A DNA stretch of 64,000 bases from Oceanospirillaceae bacterium (GTDB taxonomy: Bacteria > Pseudomonadota > Gammaproteobacteria > Pseudomonadales > Oceanobacteraceae). Of the stretch, positions 34,968-43,030 are shown piece after piece. The translations under genes and the position numbers were made by a program. Within the stretch, counting starts at the first letter, position 1; each line of letters opens with the position of its first letter. The notes below the pieces were generated by a model that was not told the origin of the DNA, did no database searches, and saw nothing but the letters and a program-made list of their open reading frames with translations. The stretch is taken from NCBI GenBank assembly GCA_024234265.1, contig JACKOM010000004.1, positions 186,001 through 250,000 on the forward strand, in the 5' to 3' direction.

Positions 34968-35073
34968 CAAATATTCATAATCCTGTGATTTCAAAAATCG
35001 CCATTATGAATTAACCATTTTATGCTAGGCGTGGCATGTATTTTCAGGGCCAGAAAGCGTAATGACTGCCAAT

Positions 35074-35108
35074 AAAAAAGGAGGTGCGCATCGCGCACCT
35101 CCTTTTTT
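35074..35108. terminator. Strong bidirectional terminator
   Basis: GGAGGTGCGC / GCGCACCTCC stem with a 3-nt loop between A6 and T6 runs, between convergent genes at 34967 and 35204. Confidence 0.92.
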
Positions 35109-35115
35109 ATTTTTT

Positions 35116-35187
35116 GCTGCAAGCTTCAGACTTCAGACTTCCGGCTTCAAGCTTCATGCAGCCTGCTTGCAGCGTCTGACGTCTCCC
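35116..35187. repeat. Degenerate heptamer array
   Basis: On the minus strand the segment reads in period 7: GACGTCA, GACGCTG, CAAGCAG, GCTGCAT, GAAGCTT, GAAGCCG, GAAGTCT, GAAGTCT, GAAGCTT. The units are variants of the GACGCTG and GAAGCTA heptamers that form the perfect arrays elsewhere. Confidence 0.6.
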
Positions 35188-35203
35188 TTAAAGCGTATTG
35201 CAT

Positions 35204-37501
35204 TTATAAGGTCAACAAATACTCCACCAGCGCCTGACGCTCACCACTGCCTGCACACCAGGGGTGTGGTGCCGCTGGCATACCAATCGGTGCTGCGCTG
35301 CCCATTTCCGCAGGGCCGTATTCGGCGCGCATTTTTTGGTAATCCCAATAATAGTTATTGGCATCCCATGGCACTGTCACAAAATATTTATGCCGTTCGA
35401 TAAATAAATTGCGTTTGTAACCTTTATCCAATTTGGTGATGTAACTGGATTTAGGCACACGGAATACATCGCCTTTGCGGTTTAAATCCGGTGTGGTGAT
35501 GGGTTGGTCAGCACTGCCCGGCGCAGGGCGCACAGGTGCATGCAGGGTGTAATACTGGTTATACAAACCTGAGCCCGGTGTGCAGCGTGCAACATCCACT
35601 AAATCTTCCAGGTTGCGCACGTGGCCATCACTTAATAAACCGCGGTTTTGTACCCAATATAAATCACGCAGGAAAGTCGCACGCACCGACTGCATTTCTT
35701 TCTGATAAATCGTCGGGGTGAAAAAACGCCCCACTTGATTTAACGGAATCATCTGCTCGTTGGTATTAGCGCCAACATTATCTGTGTGGCAACTGGCGCA
35801 GCGTTTATCAAAAATCGCTTTGCCCTGCTGCACTACGCTGTTAACCCCGGCAAATTGCTGCCAGCCGGTCTGCACAAATTCACCTTCCGTGAGGCTGGCA
35901 TTACCGGTTTGGGTAGCGAGTTTGTCTTTGCTTTTTAACCAGCGGAATAAACCCACATTACGCAAATCGCTATCGTCGGCATCAAGTGTGGTCATATAAG
36001 CGGTTAAAGCCTCTAACCATTCTTTTTGCATCGCGCCCTGGGCGCCGTCCGGCTCTTCACTGTGAATATAACTGCCTTCAAAACCGACATAACTTTCGCT
36101 GTGGCTTAATGAGCGGCGAATAGCCATGTAATTCGTCACGTTGGGAATTGTAATCGGCGAGAATTGGTAATCGTTGTCGGTGTGGCTGCCCTCACCCACT
36201 TTACGCACTATGTTATGTTCACCGGCACCGGCGGGCATGTGATACAACAACATATCTTTTTCGATGGCTTTATCACCGGGCATCCAGCTTGGGCCGGCTT
36301 CGGTAATGGAAATACTGTCGAATTTATTTAACAGGGTTTGCAGCACTGTCCATTTCATCGACCATTTAGGGTTAGGCAAACCGGGAATCACTTTGGTGAT
36401 TTGCTCACCGGGGGCTTTTTCATAGCTGATCTGATAACCGTGGCAGGAAGCACAGTTAAAACCTATCCATTCACCTTTGCCTTTATAGGGCTCATTCGCC
36501 TGCGCATACCGGTAACCCACCCAACCGCTGTTGCGGGTATTACCTGCGTATAACGGATCACCCACACTTAATAAACCGGGAATCGGCGTGGGCATAGGAT
36601 AAGAGGGGAAATACACATCGTTAATGGCTTCATCCGGCACTTGGCCGGGCACAGTTTTGACCGCACCAAATAATAAAGCCGGGTCGGCTTTTTTGCCGGT
36701 AATCGGGTCGGTAGCCTGATAATTAAAAATCGCATTCCAATCGAGTTTACGCACGCTGTGCGCAACACCTATGTTGTAGTCATAACTCCAGAAAACCTGA
36801 CGGCCTTTTTCCAGCAGCGCGGCAAATTGCGGGTTATTTACCTGCACATTTAAAGCTGTGGTGCTTTTAGTGGCGGATAACTGCGAAATCACATCACATT
36901 CGTGGCTGAAGTTATCGTCAATAATACGTGCGGTTTGTGCATCAATCACATTGTGTTTTTCACCGGGTTTGGTGAGGGAATCATTTGCGCCGGTGCGTTT
37001 TTGCACCTGCACAATTAACGCGCCGCCGGTGGCGTGGTCGGGCACGCGGAACTGAATCTGATCATCCTGCCAGCTGAGAATATTTTTTGGCCAGCTATCC
37101 ACCTGCTCGCTGGTTTCAAAATTCACCTGGTCATTCACCGCCAGTTCCTGTTTGAACATGCGCAGGTCAGTTTCCAGAATACGGGTATTGCCCAGCATAA
37201 TTTTGCTGAAATCAATTTCCGGGCCGGCACCAAAACCTGTGCCCTGCAGGGTAATAATATCGCCGGGGTTTAACTGCGGCACACTGCTGTTGCCCTGTTG
37301 CCAGATCAACTCACCATTGCGCAATAAACGCTGTAACGCAGGCTGCGGAAAATTCTGCGCCGAAAGCGCACGGGCGCTTTCGCGCTGCGCATCGGTTGTA
37401 CACAGGCCATCCTGCTCGGGGAAATCACCGGGTAATTCTGCGATGCAGCCCCCCAGCCCAAGGCTGAGCAGGGCGGCACCCATATAACGGACATATTGCA
37501 T
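35204..37501 (-). CDS. Large di-haem c-type cytochrome lipoprotein with IPT-like domain
   Basis: 765 residues. A lipoprotein signal (GAALLSLGLGGC) is followed by an IPT/TIG-like segment (LNPGDIITLQGTGFG, about residues 75-120) and two c-type haem sites, CASCHGYQ near residue 350 and CASCHTDN near 575, within a cytochrome c peroxidase-like region. It is predicted to act on an envelope face as an electron-transfer enzyme or oxygenase. The size and haem pair recall RoxA-type rubber oxygenases, but without the diagnostic residues I cannot claim that. ATG at 37499-37501 is chosen for the lipobox; the longer frame to 37570 has no signal peptide. No neighbouring redox genes. Confidence 0.78.
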   Translation of the reverse strand: MQYVRYMGAALLSLGLGGCIAELPGDFPEQDGLCTTDAQRESARALSAQNFPQPALQRLLRNGELIWQQGNSSVPQLNPGDIITLQGTGFGAGPEIDFSKIMLGNTRILETDLRMFKQELAVNDQVNFETSEQVDSWPKNILSWQDDQIQFRVPDHATGGALIVQVQKRTGANDSLTKPGEKHNVIDAQTARIIDDNFSHECDVISQLSATKSTTALNVQVNNPQFAALLEKGRQVFWSYDYNIGVAHSVRKLDWNAIFNYQATDPITGKKADPALLFGAVKTVPGQVPDEAINDVYFPSYPMPTPIPGLLSVGDPLYAGNTRNSGWVGYRYAQANEPYKGKGEWIGFNCASCHGYQISYEKAPGEQITKVIPGLPNPKWSMKWTVLQTLLNKFDSISITEAGPSWMPGDKAIEKDMLLYHMPAGAGEHNIVRKVGEGSHTDNDYQFSPITIPNVTNYMAIRRSLSHSESYVGFEGSYIHSEEPDGAQGAMQKEWLEALTAYMTTLDADDSDLRNVGLFRWLKSKDKLATQTGNASLTEGEFVQTGWQQFAGVNSVVQQGKAIFDKRCASCHTDNVGANTNEQMIPLNQVGRFFTPTIYQKEMQSVRATFLRDLYWVQNRGLLSDGHVRNLEDLVDVARCTPGSGLYNQYYTLHAPVRPAPGSADQPITTPDLNRKGDVFRVPKSSYITKLDKGYKRNLFIERHKYFVTVPWDANNYYWDYQKMRAEYGPAEMGSAAPIGMPAAPHPWCAGSGERQALVEYLLTL

Positions 37502-37701
37502 GTTGTTATCTCTCTTATTGTTATTGGTAAATGCAGCGGGCGGGCAGATAACAGCATGCATATCTGGCACAACGTCGCGGGCACCGAGTTATTCAGAGGT
37601 TCCCTGGACCTTCGGGCCTGACTGCTGTGCACACAATAGGCAGTGCTCATACACAGGGCATTGCCTGTAGCGGCCATGGCCGGAATGAAAGGGGTCAATG
37701 A

Positions 37702-37764
37702 GTCGGGTGTCGGGTGTCGGGTGTCGGGTGTCGGCTGTCGGGTGTCGGGTGTCGGGTGTCGGGG
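37702..37764. repeat. Heptamer tandem array, GTCGGGT x 9
   Basis: Nine units of GTCGGGT (minus strand GACACCC when rotated), two of them with one change (GTCGGCT, GTCGGGG). It lies in a 357-bp gap between divergent genes, which otherwise shows no coding sequence. Confidence 0.93.
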
Positions 37765-37858
37765 CATTTATTGCACGTTAATACCATTATTAGTACTGTG
37801 GGCGCCGAAATTTTTCACCCTATTAATTTTCTCTGGCAAAAATAGATACAGGATGTTT

Positions 37859-38206
37859 ATGAAAAAACACGCTACTTACATTTCCGTTTTACTGGCGGCT
37901 TCTATGCTCGTAGGCTGCTCACCCAGTACCTCTTTTATAAAAACCGGCGACACAGCGCCCCTTGCTGCACTTCCACCAAATTGTGAGTTTAATATTTTTA
38001 CAACCGAACCATCAAAACCTTACATCGAACTTGGCCTTATGGAATTTACTAAAACCCCCGTCAGTGCATACGGGCCGAGAAATGTGCAAGAAGCCAAAAC
38101 CCTTTCCCAGGAATATGTATGCCAGGCTGGCGGTAATGGCCTTTTATTATGGACAGTAAACGGATATGGCCAATATTTAAAAGCCACGGTAATTAAAACC
38201 CAATAA
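37859..38206 (+). CDS. Small lipoprotein of unknown function
   Basis: 115 residues with a lipoprotein signal (YISVLLAASMLVGC). The mature domain has a Cys pair (PPNCEFNIF and EYVCQAGG) and the pattern IELGLMEFTKTP ... AKTLSQEYVCQAGGNGLLLWT, similar in layout to RcsF/DUF4156-type envelope lipoproteins; the resemblance is weak. ACAGGA lies 5 bases before ATG 37859; ATG 37853 is an alternative. Confidence 0.65.
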   Translation: MKKHATYISVLLAASMLVGCSPSTSFIKTGDTAPLAALPPNCEFNIFTTEPSKPYIELGLMEFTKTPVSAYGPRNVQEAKTLSQEYVCQAGGNGLLLWTVNGYGQYLKATVIKTQ

Positions 38207-38244
38207 TATCTGCGTTAATAACCCCTCACCTAACTCCAAAATGA

Positions 38245-38516
38245 GAAAGCCCTGAATGAAATATAAATTCATTCAGGGTTTTTTGTTTGTGCCGATTTAT
38301 CACGGCGTTCATTCAGAACACTTAATGCGAACTTGCTGCGCCGGTTTTTTAAAGCGCCATAGCCCGTAGCTGGCATGGATGCCAGCAAAGCGCCGGCGAA
38401 GCAGGGCATGGATGCCCCATGGCGCGTGGGCGTAATGGCGCGCCTAAAAAATCGGAAACAAGCAGCAGTGTGAGCGAAGGAAGGGTCTGGGAAGTCCCTT
38501 CCCAGAAAAAGAAAAT
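38245..38516. mobile_element. Decayed copy C of the terminator-associated element
   Basis: About 270 bases match copies A and B in the same orientation as B, including the TTCATTCAGGG hairpin, GATTTATCACGGCGTT, CGAACTTGCTGCGCCGG, the TGGCATGGATGCCA palindrome and the TCTGGGAAG hairpin. The 15-bp inverted ends and target duplication are not visible, and the region beyond the TCTGGGAAG hairpin is lost. It again lies between two convergent genes. Confidence 0.85.
38246..38284. terminator. Terminator hairpin in element copy C
   Basis: CCCTGAATGAA / TTCATTCAGGG stem followed by TTTTTT, 40 bases after the lipoprotein stop codon, so it can end that transcript. Confidence 0.85.
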
Positions 38517-38550
38517 ACGGGATTTAAAAGCCGTTTAATTCAGCATCTGA

Positions 38551-39294
38551 TCAGCGCATCTTCGCCAGATATTCCGCCTGGATTTTCTGCGCATCAATCT
38601 TCTTTAAACCCTGATTAAAGATTTCGGCCAGTTGGGCATGGGATTTTTTAAAACACACATAGAGTTGTTTGTTTTCCAGTATATGCGGGTTAAAGCTGAG
38701 TTTATTTTGCACGGCGCTGACTTCAGGGTCGCTGTATTGCAGGTAGTGCATCACGTTCTGGTCGATCACGGCTAAATCAATGCGCCCATTGGCGAGTTTA
38801 AGCAGGTTTAATTTATCGTTAGTCACTTCACTGCCATGCAGCACGCCTTTTGCCAGCAGGCCATCGAGTTCGGCGGTGTTGATGTAATCGTGCACTATGC
38901 CAATGGTATAGGCGCTTAATTCTTCGAGATTCTGCCAGATATGGGGCTGGTTATGCTGCTCGGCAAAACCCAGCGGGCCACTGCCGATGGGGTCGGAAAA
39001 AATAAAATGTTCGGTTAATTGCTCAGCATAATATTCGGGGAAATAACCGGCATATTTACTGTGTGCATCGTTGGCCAGGTTAAGGGTGCGGCTCCAGGGG
39101 TAAAAATCCACCACCAGGCGATAACCCATGGCGGCAAATGCGGCTTTGGCCACCGCCACGCTCGCACCCTGTTCAAGGCCCTGCTGGCTGTAGGGCGGCC
39201 AGTTAAGGGAGCTTAAATACAGGGTTTTTTCCTGGGCAAAGGCGGGGCGGCCAATACTCAGTAAACAAAAAAGCACAACAGCCAGGGGGCGCAT
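38551..39294 (-). CDS. Periplasmic solute-binding protein, family 3 type
   Basis: 247 residues with a signal peptide (VVLFCLLSIGRPAFA-QEK). LYLSSLNWPPYSQQ at the mature start, AAFAAMGYRLVVDFYPWSR, FIFSDPIGSGPLGFAEQ and KLANGRIDLAVIDQNVMHYL show the type II periplasmic binding fold of the amino-acid family (SBP_bac_3). No ABC permease is adjacent, as is common for orphan members in this group. ATG at 39292-39294 gives the best signal peptide; the frame extends to 39324. Confidence 0.85.
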   Translation of the reverse strand: MRPLAVVLFCLLSIGRPAFAQEKTLYLSSLNWPPYSQQGLEQGASVAVAKAAFAAMGYRLVVDFYPWSRTLNLANDAHSKYAGYFPEYYAEQLTEHFIFSDPIGSGPLGFAEQHNQPHIWQNLEELSAYTIGIVHDYINTAELDGLLAKGVLHGSEVTNDKLNLLKLANGRIDLAVIDQNVMHYLQYSDPEVSAVQNKLSFNPHILENKQLYVCFKKSHAQLAEIFNQGLKKIDAQKIQAEYLAKMR

Positions 39295-39354
39295 AGGGCA
39301 TTCCGCAAATGACAATATGCCCATTCTAGACGGCAGCTGCCACGGCTCAAAGAT

Positions 39355-40047
39355 TCATTTCAGCAGGTGGGCGGCCAGTTCCTGAATATGGCGGATTTCA
39401 TAATCCGGCTGCAGATTTTCAGGCAGGGGGCGTTTGCCATCGTTTAACCAGCAGGTTTTAAAACCCAGCGCACTGGCACCGCGAATATCGTGCTCGGGGT
39501 GGTCACCCACGTGCAGAATTTCATGGGGTTTGAGGCCTGAGTGTTTGACGGTGGCGAGGAATAAATCCGGCGCGGGTTTAGGGGCGGAAAAATCTTCCGC
39601 GCAAAAACAAAATTCAAAATAATCCTGCAGGCCAATTTGCCGGATATTGGCGTTACCGTTGGTCAGCGCCGCAAGGCGGTAATGCTGCTGCAAACCCGCC
39701 AGCAAACCTTTTACACCGCTGAATAAACGCACCTGCTGGCGCGCCTGATAAAACGCATTAAAACAATCCGCGGCCATGGCATGTGGGGTGGCGTAACCCA
39801 TTTCGCTGAATAACCAGGCGAGGAATTTTTGGCGTACTTCGCTGACTTTATGCAGGATTTGCGGGTTTTCCCGCGCGAAGGCGAATTTAAGCTCGCGTAA
39901 TTCCTGCGGGCTGTAACGGGCCAGCACACCGGGGGCATTTTCAGCCAGCCAGGCCTGCATGGCGGCCTCGGCGTTGAGGATGACCTCTGTGCCATCCCAC
40001 AGGGTGTCATCCAGATCAAAGGTAATCAGGCGGATGCCGTTATGCAT
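39355..40047 (-). CDS. yigB: HAD-family phosphatase, YigB-like
   Basis: 230 residues. HAD motif I FDLDDTLWDG (nucleophile Asp and Asp+2), motif II LAALTNGNANI, motif III Lys in FSAPKPAPDLFL, motif IV HVGDHPEHDIRGA. It resembles YigB, an FMN phosphatase. Its ATG overlaps the DUF484 stop (TAATG), so the two are directly coupled; in Pseudomonas and E. coli xerC lies between them and is absent here. Confidence 0.88.
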   Translation of the reverse strand: MHNGIRLITFDLDDTLWDGTEVILNAEAAMQAWLAENAPGVLARYSPQELRELKFAFARENPQILHKVSEVRQKFLAWLFSEMGYATPHAMAADCFNAFYQARQQVRLFSGVKGLLAGLQQHYRLAALTNGNANIRQIGLQDYFEFCFCAEDFSAPKPAPDLFLATVKHSGLKPHEILHVGDHPEHDIRGASALGFKTCWLNDGKRPLPENLQPDYEIRHIQELAAHLLK

Positions 40048-40709
40048 TACAACCAGGCGCGCAGGCGGCGGCTTAATACTTCGCCGACAAAATCGAGGAA
40101 CAGGGTATCCATGGAGCTTTTGAAGTACTGGCTATCGTGGTGGCCGAGTGCAAATATGCCGTAATGGTTACCCAGCATGCAGGCGGCCATGGAGCCGATT
40201 TTCGATTTATCGCTGAAATACTGCGCCATGGAAGGTGTATCCAGCTGGCCACAAAACGCATGTTTATTGCCAAACGGCAGGCACATCTGGTTGTGGATAT
40301 CAGCATCCAGCACCTGGCGCACATTACTGCCGGTGACGGGCACAAACAGAATCAGGCAGGCCTGATCCACGCTGTAGAGGGAACGCATAGCACTTTGCAG
40401 GGCGGCATCGAGGGCGTCGAGGTTATCTGCGTCCATGATTTCCAGAATCAGGGTGCGGGTCCGGTCGAACAGGCGGTCGTTACGGCGTGCGTTATCCACC
40501 AGCTGTTGCAGGCGTTTGTGCAATGTCTGGTTTTTATCACGCAGTACCCGCGCCTGATATTGCATCAGGGAAACCGCTTCGCCGGTTTCATGGGGTACCT
40601 GTAAATTGGCCGCCACATCAGGATAGGCCTGAAAAAAATTCGGATTATTTTTCAGATAACGCGCCACCGCGGCGGCGCTGATATCGTCCTGATGCTCGGG
40701 GTGACTCAT
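40047..40709 (-). CDS. DUF484 family protein
   Basis: 220 residues. An N-terminal helical part (AAAVARYLKNNPNFFQAYPDVAANLQVPHE, split here by description; residues 11-45) leads into a coiled coil and a GAF-like domain (SVDQACLILFVP; GSMAACMLGNHYGIFALGHHD). DUF484 proteins (YigA in E. coli) lie between dapF and xerC in gammaproteobacteria and may sense a ligand. The start overlaps dapF by 4 bases (ATGA). Confidence 0.88.
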   Translation of the reverse strand: MSHPEHQDDISAAAVARYLKNNPNFFQAYPDVAANLQVPHETGEAVSLMQYQARVLRDKNQTLHKRLQQLVDNARRNDRLFDRTRTLILEIMDADNLDALDAALQSAMRSLYSVDQACLILFVPVTGSNVRQVLDADIHNQMCLPFGNKHAFCGQLDTPSMAQYFSDKSKIGSMAACMLGNHYGIFALGHHDSQYFKSSMDTLFLDFVGEVLSRRLRAWL

Positions 40710-41545
40710 ACCGGAATACGTCCTTCAAATACGCGGGTTGCCGGGCCTTTCATAAATACCGGGCCTTCGCCGGGCCAGCGGATAGTGAGTGTGCCACCGG
40801 GCAGGTGTACCTGGGCGGCATCGTCGATCAGGTTCCAGGCACGGGCCACGACCATGGCAGCGCAGGCACCTGTGCCGCAGGCGAGGGTCCAGCCGGCACC
40901 ACGCTCATACACCCGCAGTATGACTTCACCACGGTTTTTGATCTGCATAAAACCAACGTTGACGCGCTCCGGGAAGAGCGGGTGGTTTTCCAGAATCGGG
41001 CCGAGCTGGTTGACCAGTTCGCTGTTAACGTCGTCCACCAGAATCACCGCATGGGGGTTACCCATGGATACAGCGCCAAATTCCACCACTGTGCTGCCCT
41101 CATTGAGCGGCACTTCCACCTGGTATTTTTCCGCGCGGGCGGGTTTATCCAGGGGCAGGTCTTTGGGCTCAAAACGCGGTGGGCCCATGTTCACGACCAC
41201 TTCGCCGTCTGGCTCAAGGGTCAAAACGATAGGGCCGCTTTTGGTTTCAACATTGATGGTGGCTTTGGCGGTAAGGCGCGCATCGTGTACAAAACGCGCA
41301 AAACAACGGGCGCCGTTGCCACATTGCTGCACTTCGCTGCCATCGGCGTTAAAAATCCGGTAGCGGAAGTCCATCTCCGGGCTGGAGGGCGGCTCAACAA
41401 TTAATAACTGGTCGAAACCAATGCCGAAGTTACGGTCGGCAAGCTGACGGACCAGTTCAGGGCGGAAAACAAAATGCTGGGTCACTAAGTCAACGACCAT
41501 GAAGTCGTTGCCCAGACCGTGCATTTTGCTGAAGCGTAATAACAT
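40706..41545 (-). CDS. dapF: Diaminopimelate epimerase
   Basis: Converts LL- to meso-diaminopimelate for lysine and peptidoglycan. 279 residues: MLLRFSKMHGLGNDFMVVD at the start, and the two catalytic Cys in QQCGNGARCFARFV and LACGTGACAAMVVA. Lies 8 bases after lysA in the lptM-lysA-dapF-DUF484-yigB operon. Confidence 0.97.
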   Translation of the reverse strand: MLLRFSKMHGLGNDFMVVDLVTQHFVFRPELVRQLADRNFGIGFDQLLIVEPPSSPEMDFRYRIFNADGSEVQQCGNGARCFARFVHDARLTAKATINVETKSGPIVLTLEPDGEVVVNMGPPRFEPKDLPLDKPARAEKYQVEVPLNEGSTVVEFGAVSMGNPHAVILVDDVNSELVNQLGPILENHPLFPERVNVGFMQIKNRGEVILRVYERGAGWTLACGTGACAAMVVARAWNLIDDAAQVHLPGGTLTIRWPGEGPVFMKGPATRVFEGRIPV

Positions 41546-41553
41546 GGTGCCCC

Positions 41554-42807
41554 CTAGGCTGGCAGTATGCTTTCCAGTGAGAACTGGTATTCAAAGGTTT
41601 CGCGCGCGCGCACCACATAACATTCGTTGCCATCCACCATGATTTCAGCAGGACGGTTACGGGTATTGTAGTTAGAGGCCATCACAAAGCCGTAGGCACC
41701 GGCGCTTTTCACCACCAGTAAGTCACCCTGCTCAATGGCCAGTTCACGCTCTTTACCTAAGAAGTCACCGGTTTCACACACGGGGCCAACCAGATCGTAT
41801 TTCATTTTCTGGGCGCTGCTGTTTTCTTTCACCGCCACAATGTCCTGCCAGGCACCGTACAGGGCCGGGCGGATTAAATCGTTCATCGCACCATCGATGA
41901 TGGCGAAGTTTTTGTGCTCGGTGCATTTGAGGTATTCCACCGTGGTCACAAAAATACCGGCGTTAGCAGCGATAGAACGGCCCGGCTCAAGGATGATGCT
42001 GAGCGTGCGGCCGGCGAGTTTTTCTTTCACCGCGCTGAGGTACTGTGCCGGGGTCGGCGGAGTTTCATCGCGGTAGGTCACACCTAAACCGCCGCCTAAA
42101 TCCAGGTGCTCGATGTTAATACCCATGTCCGCGAGTTTATCCACCAGGGCCAATACGCGGTCGAGGGCATCGAGGAAGGGGCGCAGCTGGGTTAACTGGC
42201 TGCCGATGTGGCAATCCACACCTTTGATTTCAATATTTGGCAGCTGCTTGGCGCGGGCATACACCTCAGGGGCGAGCTGGATATCGATACCAAATTTGTT
42301 TTCTTTCAGACCGGTGGAAATGTAAGGGTGGGTCTGGGCGTCTACGTCCGGGTTTACGCGGATGGAAATCGCGGCTTTTTTGCCCATTTCGCCGGCCACG
42401 TCGTTGAGGCGCTCCAGCTCAGCGGGGGATTCCACGTTAAAGCAGTGCACACCCACTTCCAGGGCAAAACGCATTTCGTCAGCCTGTTTGCCCACACCGG
42501 AAAACACGACTTTGGCAGGGTTAGCGCCAGCCTTGAGGGCACGCTCCAGCTCACCGCGGGAAACGATGTCAAAACCCGCACCTAATTTGGCGAGCACATT
42601 CAGCACCCCAATGTTGGAGTTGGCTTTCACTGCGTAACACACCATGCCGGGGAAACTGCCCAGGGCGTCGGCATAGGCCTGATAGTGGGCGGTTAAGGCC
42701 GCACGGCTGTAAACATAAAGCGGGGTGCCGAACTTATCAGCTAATGTGCTGACCGCTACACCTTCGGCAAACAACTCACCCTGCTGGTATTTAAAAAACT
42801 GACTCAT
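41554..42807 (-). CDS. lysA: Diaminopimelate decarboxylase
   Basis: PLP enzyme making lysine from meso-diaminopimelate. 417 residues of alanine-racemase fold: the PLP Lys in MVCYAVKANSN, glycine-rich phosphate loop LDLGGGLGVTY, HIGSQL, and the catalytic Cys in GPVCETGDF. Start overlaps the lptM stop (ATGA). Confidence 0.97.
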   Translation of the reverse strand: MSQFFKYQQGELFAEGVAVSTLADKFGTPLYVYSRAALTAHYQAYADALGSFPGMVCYAVKANSNIGVLNVLAKLGAGFDIVSRGELERALKAGANPAKVVFSGVGKQADEMRFALEVGVHCFNVESPAELERLNDVAGEMGKKAAISIRVNPDVDAQTHPYISTGLKENKFGIDIQLAPEVYARAKQLPNIEIKGVDCHIGSQLTQLRPFLDALDRVLALVDKLADMGINIEHLDLGGGLGVTYRDETPPTPAQYLSAVKEKLAGRTLSIILEPGRSIAANAGIFVTTVEYLKCTEHKNFAIIDGAMNDLIRPALYGAWQDIVAVKENSSAQKMKYDLVGPVCETGDFLGKERELAIEQGDLLVVKSAGAYGFVMASNYNTRNRPAEIMVDGNECYVVRARETFEYQFSLESILPA

Positions 42808-42926
42808 GGTTTCACTGGCTCTTCAGAAGCGGGTTGTGGGCTGGCCGGTTCTGCTGGCATATACAGGGCCCCTTTCTGACCACAAGCCGCAAGGGCGAGC
42901 AGGGTTATCAGGATGAATATGCGCAT
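42804..42926 (-). CDS. lptM: LPS-assembly-associated lipoprotein LptM (YifL type)
   Basis: A 40-residue frame on the minus strand: signal MRIFILITLLALAAC (lipobox LAAC) followed by the family hallmark CGQKGALYMP and a short Pro/Glu tail. LptM/YifL homologues lie directly upstream of lysA or dapF in gammaproteobacteria and assist the LptD-LptE translocon in E. coli. The stop TGA overlaps the lysA ATG by 4 bases, so it starts the operon. Confidence 0.9.
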   Translation of the reverse strand: MRIFILITLLALAACGQKGALYMPAEPASPQPASEEPVKP

Positions 42927-43030
42927 ACCGGCACCACAAAATGGACAAAGGCTGGATTATAGGGGAAGGCCATAACAGCTACCAGATAAATGGCAGCGTC
43001 CCGGGTTAAGGTGAATGGCGGAGCGGGGAT

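Noticed and set aside
37306..37767. Minus-strand frame covering the GTCGGGT array (PDTRHPT repeats)
   Set aside because: It overlaps the signal region of the cytochrome gene in another frame and translates a tandem repeat; no start signal.
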